Below are positions 60,276 through 64,000 of a stretch of DNA of 64,000 nt, in pieces. Position numbers and translations under genes: made by a program. How positions within the stretch are numbered: the first letter of the stretch is position 1; every line of letters begins with the position of its first letter. Origin of the DNA: Hypericum androsaemum (lineage: Eukaryota; Streptophyta; Magnoliopsida; Malpighiales; Hypericaceae); the NCBI GenBank assembly GCA_963995505.1, contig OZ023188.1, positions 16,629,912-16,693,911 of the forward strand, in the 5' to 3' direction. The notes under the pieces are model-generated. The model saw only the letters and a list, made by a program, of their open reading frames with translations. It ran no database searches and was not told the DNA's origin.

Positions 60276-61921
60276 AATTATTAGTGTGCCAGCTTTAATT
60301 AGCATTAGAGATCGAGCTTATTGTATCCCAATTCTTTTCGTATCTTCATCTTTTGAATCGTTTTTATTTTTACTTCTTCGATCAGTTACGAGGGGGTGAC
60401 TGTGAGAAGAAGAAGACAAAGTAATTGGGGAATTAATTGCCCAGGAGCTGAGGAAGTTCAAGTTCACATTGTTATTTTGGGAGATTTTAGCTTCTTTTAA
60501 CTAACCATTATCTGCAATAAATTATTATTGTTTGATGGGTTTCACCCAGATCTTCTTAATTATAATGGGTATAATTTGTTTCCTATCAATTTTATTGGGT
60601 ATTTGAACCAAATTAGGTTATTAGACATTGAGATTCTGGCCCAATAAATTACTCATATATTATATAGACGTATGTTTAGATCTTATGCGTTTAGAGTTGT
60701 AAGGTTGGTGAAACTTATTTGTACATTGTACCGGTTTGATTCAGATAATGAACTCTCTTTTACTGGTATTTTTTTCTTATTTTAGATTTTTTACGTAAAT
60801 TTGATGTATTATGTGTTCTCGTTTTAATCTTTTTTTCTAATAAATTTCTCCCAAATTCATGCATATAAACTTATTTCTAAAACTTAAATATATAAAAAAC
60901 TTATTATTATTTTTGGGTAAAAAATAATGTATAACAAAATAATTAAGGGATCATGATTCAAAGAACAAGCCTTTAACTTAAGGCTGCATGGAGAATCAAT
61001 CCTTCCTTTAGCAGACCACGAGAGGCAGACGAGGCTCAAAACCCTGTCCAACGGAACTCTTTCCAAAAAGCTGCTATTGACACTCCATCCATCACTTTCT
61101 CGTAAGAAAGCACGAGGGCAACAAATTGAGATTCTTGTTTTATCTAGTCCAGTGCTACATCCTTCAAAAAATATACCAACCAAACTACCTGCAGCATCTT
61201 TCCATAAAAAGAAGAGCTCGTATGTGCTTTTAATTTTCTGGGTTTGGGTGAGGGACTGAATTGAAACGTAAAAACTCCAAAACAACACAATTAGGAGAGT
61301 TGAGTTCAAACTTTACGAATAGACCAGCCGTAAATGGAAGAACCACTTTCTGTAATAGGGTTTGACAATGATGAAATCTGAATATAAAAATCTAAAAAAA
61401 TAAATCAAATCAACTTGGTGCTTTATTTCTAATAATCCTGCCTCATATGGCTGGCACTAATCAATTATACTATATGCTACTAAATAGATGCCTGCGGATC
61501 TCATTGATATCCTTGCCCTGCTCTCGTAGGGTTCATTGGGTATTGCATGCATCTATTTCTAACTCCGGAATTACCGTATGAATCGTTCTTGAATCGACCA
61601 ATCCAAGTAACTTAAAAGAGGTACATGTCCCATTTCAGGCAATTGAAATTGATCGAGATTAATCGCTAGTGAACTAAAATTAATATATAATTTAGGTTTA
61701 GATCCAGATAAATATCATCTGTCCAATTTCCCAAGTAGATACAATATCGGTCCTTACAAGCTAAACACACCCAAAAGATAGCACACAAAAACACATAAAT
61801 CACTGAACTGGCCCATATACCAAATCCCAATATCACCATACTAGCATTTGAAACAAACCAGATTATAAGATGGAAACAAAAAGGTACAATATCCATGTCC
61901 GAACGTACCCACTCTTGAACC
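60276..61921. other. Intergenic, no gene recognised
   Basis: 3' flanks of SKS 2 and, from the right, of the Dof gene. One 141-codon minus frame at 60884-61309 has no recognisable domain and ends in an AT-rich hydrophobic run. I do not count it as a gene. Confidence 0.45.
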
Positions 61922-62884
61922 TCAATAACGATACCCACCATTAGCCGCGGCCGGGAGGTCCGACCAAGAGCACGACGGGTTCCAGAAACCGAGCTGGTGG
62001 TCGCCGCCTACTACAGAAGCCGACTCCAATGCTCCGCCTGAGGAAGAAGAAGCTGCATTGTCTGGGTAGTAGCCAGTGGATGACCTCAGCCTATCGTACA
62101 GCTGTCGGAATGCTGAGTTCTGGTCCTCAACCATGAACCCTCCGTTTTGTTTTTGTTGTTGTTGTTGTTGTTGATTGGTTCTCCACATAGGGTTAGGGGC
62201 CTGACCCAGCTGGTCCATTCCTAGTACTCCACCGAGAAATCCCAGTGTTGGGTCGGTGGAACCGTACATGACAAGGCTAGGGTTAGGGTTAGGGTTTTGT
62301 GCGGCTCCAGCCCGGAGCAAGGAGAGAAGGTGGGAGCCGTTCTGATGAGGTGTAGCCCACATAATAGGGCTAGAAGGAAGCTCGTAGATATGATCAAACC
62401 CACTGCCAAATCCCGACCTTCCGATCTCGCAAGCCATAGTTTTGACCTTGTTGTTGGCGATGGACTTCGAACCCGAAGGAGGTGGCACGCCAGACGGGGC
62501 CCTGTTCTTCCTGCAGCCGCCACCAATGGGCACGTTCCTTAGCGCACCGCCCTTGGTCCAGTACCGACGGCAAGTCTTGCAGAAATGGCGCGGCTGGGTG
62601 AGGTTGTAGTTGTTGTAGTAGCAGAACTTCGTGTTCGAGGAGTCACACCTAGGGCATCTGAGGATCTCCGCAGCTGAAGAAGCAGATTTGGTGGCGGTGG
62701 TGGTGGAATTACTAGCTGGTGCAGTAGAGGGGGAAGAATTAGATGGGGAAGGAGATGGAGATGGAGAATGGGAGACGTGGTGAGGAGCTCCATTGACGGG
62801 AATTAGCCTCCTCTCTCCTCCAATTATCTCACCACTTGATCCTAGTAGCTCTTGGATCATCTCTTTTAGTGGATCCACAAACAA
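61922..62884 (-). CDS. Dof zinc-finger transcription factor
   Basis: A plant-specific transcription factor that binds AAAG cores. A single-exon frame of 320 residues. The Dof domain has Cys77, Cys80, Cys102 and Cys105 in CX2CX21CX2C spacing ([20 protein letters not shown], then [11 protein letters not shown]), followed by [20 protein letters not shown] and KN. The N-terminus [20 protein letters not shown] precedes an S/P-rich linker. The C-terminal half has a Q run and ends in a W/G/P-rich tail ([15 protein letters not shown]) that could activate transcription. ATG 62884 is the first in frame; Met9 is an alternative. It is not the DOF5.8 type by its finger sequence. No obvious AAAG cluster-specific feature is seen upstream. 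Confidence 0.92.
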   Translation of the reverse strand: MFVDPLKEMIQELLGSSGEIIGGERRLIPVNGAPHHVSHSPSPSPSPSNSSPSTAPASNSTTTATKSASSAAEILRCPRCDSSNTKFCYYNNYNLTQPRHFCKTCRRYWTKGGALRNVPIGGGCRKNRAPSGVPPPSGSKSIANNKVKTMACEIGRSGFGSGFDHIYELPSSPIMWATPHQNGSHLLSLLRAGAAQNPNPNPSLVMYGSTDPTLGFLGGVLGMDQLGQAPNPMWRTNQQQQQQQKQNGGFMVEDQNSAFRQLYDRLRSSTGYYPDNAASSSSGGALESASVVGGDHQLGFWNPSCSWSDLPAAANGGYRY

Positions 62885-64000
62885 AAGAAAGGGAGATGGG
62901 AAACTCTTTTTGGGTTGGTAGTGGAAAAGCTAAAGGGGGAGAATGGAGAAAGTAGGTTTAGATTTGTATTTATTGCATTAAATTTCAGTAATCTAAGAGA
63001 TTAGTGGGTGTAGGTCTAGGGACTAAACAAATGAATTTTCCTTCAGCTATTTTGGTTTCTTGGGTGTAAAGGGAATAGAGATGGTAGTGGATGTGGCCCT
63101 ATAATATAGACGTACATTTAGAAAGGCCGACACTATTTATATATAGTCCAATTAAATAAATTAACAAAGTGGAATGTAGCCATCGGTTTTGGAATTTTGC
63201 TGTAGGTTGTTTTTAGTGGGAAGTGAATGTCCCTTTCCTTGTTCTTGTCATGCAATTTCTCGTGCTTCGTGATCTCATCCTAAAATTCTAACGTGACCAA
63301 GACCCATATATAATGAATTTTTTTTTATATATAAGTATATAATGAATAATTTAGAGTTGAGTATTTTTGAATTCTATTAATAATAAATATAAATTAATGA
63401 GAATTAGTTTAAGTGGTCAAAATTTTGAAATGATTTAAGAAAATTATGGGTTCAAATTTTACGAATGTAAAAGATATCATTGGAAGAATCAACAACACTG
63501 AATATGAATGTCAGAATTTAGGCGAAAACAATCAATAAAATTTCCAAGACAAAAATCCTTGATGGGGTCTTTTGTTTCTTCCCCGAAGATATGGTATTCA
63601 AAATCATGATTACGAGTTCAAATTATTAGGGTAATCACATGGGAATACGTGCAAAGCCGCTGCCCCCACGAGACTTTTGGCTTCAATCTTTTGCTGCCTT
63701 CGCTTTAGATTATGAATTAGGGTATGGCCATGAGTGAGAACCCATCGTGTGAGTGCTTTTTTACATTCGCATCATTATTGCGCTTATGGTTGTTAAAGCT
63801 AATGTTTCCTATGTGCGTTATTAGTATTTCATTAGAACTACCTATTTTAAGAGTAGGATAACATTCGATTCCGAATACTATTTTCGGAAAAAAAAAACTA
63901 ATGTTTCACATGTTCGTTACTAGACTCACGCTCGAGACCATTAGGGATCATATGACAGCCATATTCCATAATTACTCTTCTAATTGCACATTTTTGTTGT
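62885..64000. other. Dof upstream region with a SINE-like relic
   Basis: Promoter side of the Dof gene. At about 63393-63480, box A-like TTAGTTTAAGTGGTCAAA and box B-like GGGTTCAAATTTT are spaced as in tRNA-derived SINEs, but I could not define ends. Nothing else is recognised. Confidence 0.35.

Noticed and set aside
60884..61309. 141-codon minus-strand frame
   Set aside because: No family recognised, hydrophobic AT-rich tail, no promoter or splice support; probably chance or an unknown repeat.

Overview
The window is nuclear DNA from a flowering plant, most likely a eudicot. The evidence is multi-exon genes with GT-AG introns, plant-specific families (SnRK2, RPW8-type NLRs, SKU5-like cupredoxins, Dof, GARP/HHO, RTNLB), a nuclear tRNA-Glu and many plant transposon relics. 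I cannot name the species from sequence alone.

Layout, left to right. 1-7561: two minus-strand genes, a DML1/Misato homologue cut by the left edge and an HHO/NIGT1-type GARP repressor, separated by a TIR element and a hAT-type MITE. 7562-13900: mostly intergenic, with a Mutator-like MITE with 9-bp target duplication, a tRNA-Glu(UUC) and a probable solo LTR. 13957-17034: a complete nine-exon subclass III SnRK2 kinase (SnRK2.2/2.3 type). 17635-20315 and 28414-31105: two intact, near-identical NRG1-type helper NLRs (RPW8-NB-ARC-LRR), both on the minus strand. The region between them is a nested repeat graveyard (MAKR-like and TyrRS gene fragments, SINE, LINE, a TIR element with 133-bp tandem repeats, a 5'-truncated copia element). 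32135-34066: an intronless gene coding an RPW8-like N-terminus joined to a long proline/serine-rich tail with three 40-residue repeats. 36269-37260: relics of a pogo/Tigger-like transposase and a PPR gene. 37572-39141: a four-exon reticulon-like gene. 39876 to about 45.2 kb: a decayed Ty1-copia element. 47807-50269 and 56985-60275: two intact eight-exon SKU5-similar genes. Between them lie a recent 2.5-kb gag-protease-only LTR element and an older short LTR element. 61922-62884: a Dof transcription factor.

Functionally, the RPW8-like protein sits beside the two helper NLRs, so 17.6-34.1 kb reads as an RPW8-family immune cluster next to an ABA-response kinase. The order SnRK2 - NRG1 pair - SKS recalls the Arabidopsis At5g66880-At5g66920 block. 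The DML1-HHO pair together with SKS recalls At4g37160-At4g37190. The window therefore looks like an ancestral block retained intact. Intron-exon boundaries were placed by hand from reading frame, splice dinucleotides and family conservation. UTR limits are not resolved.
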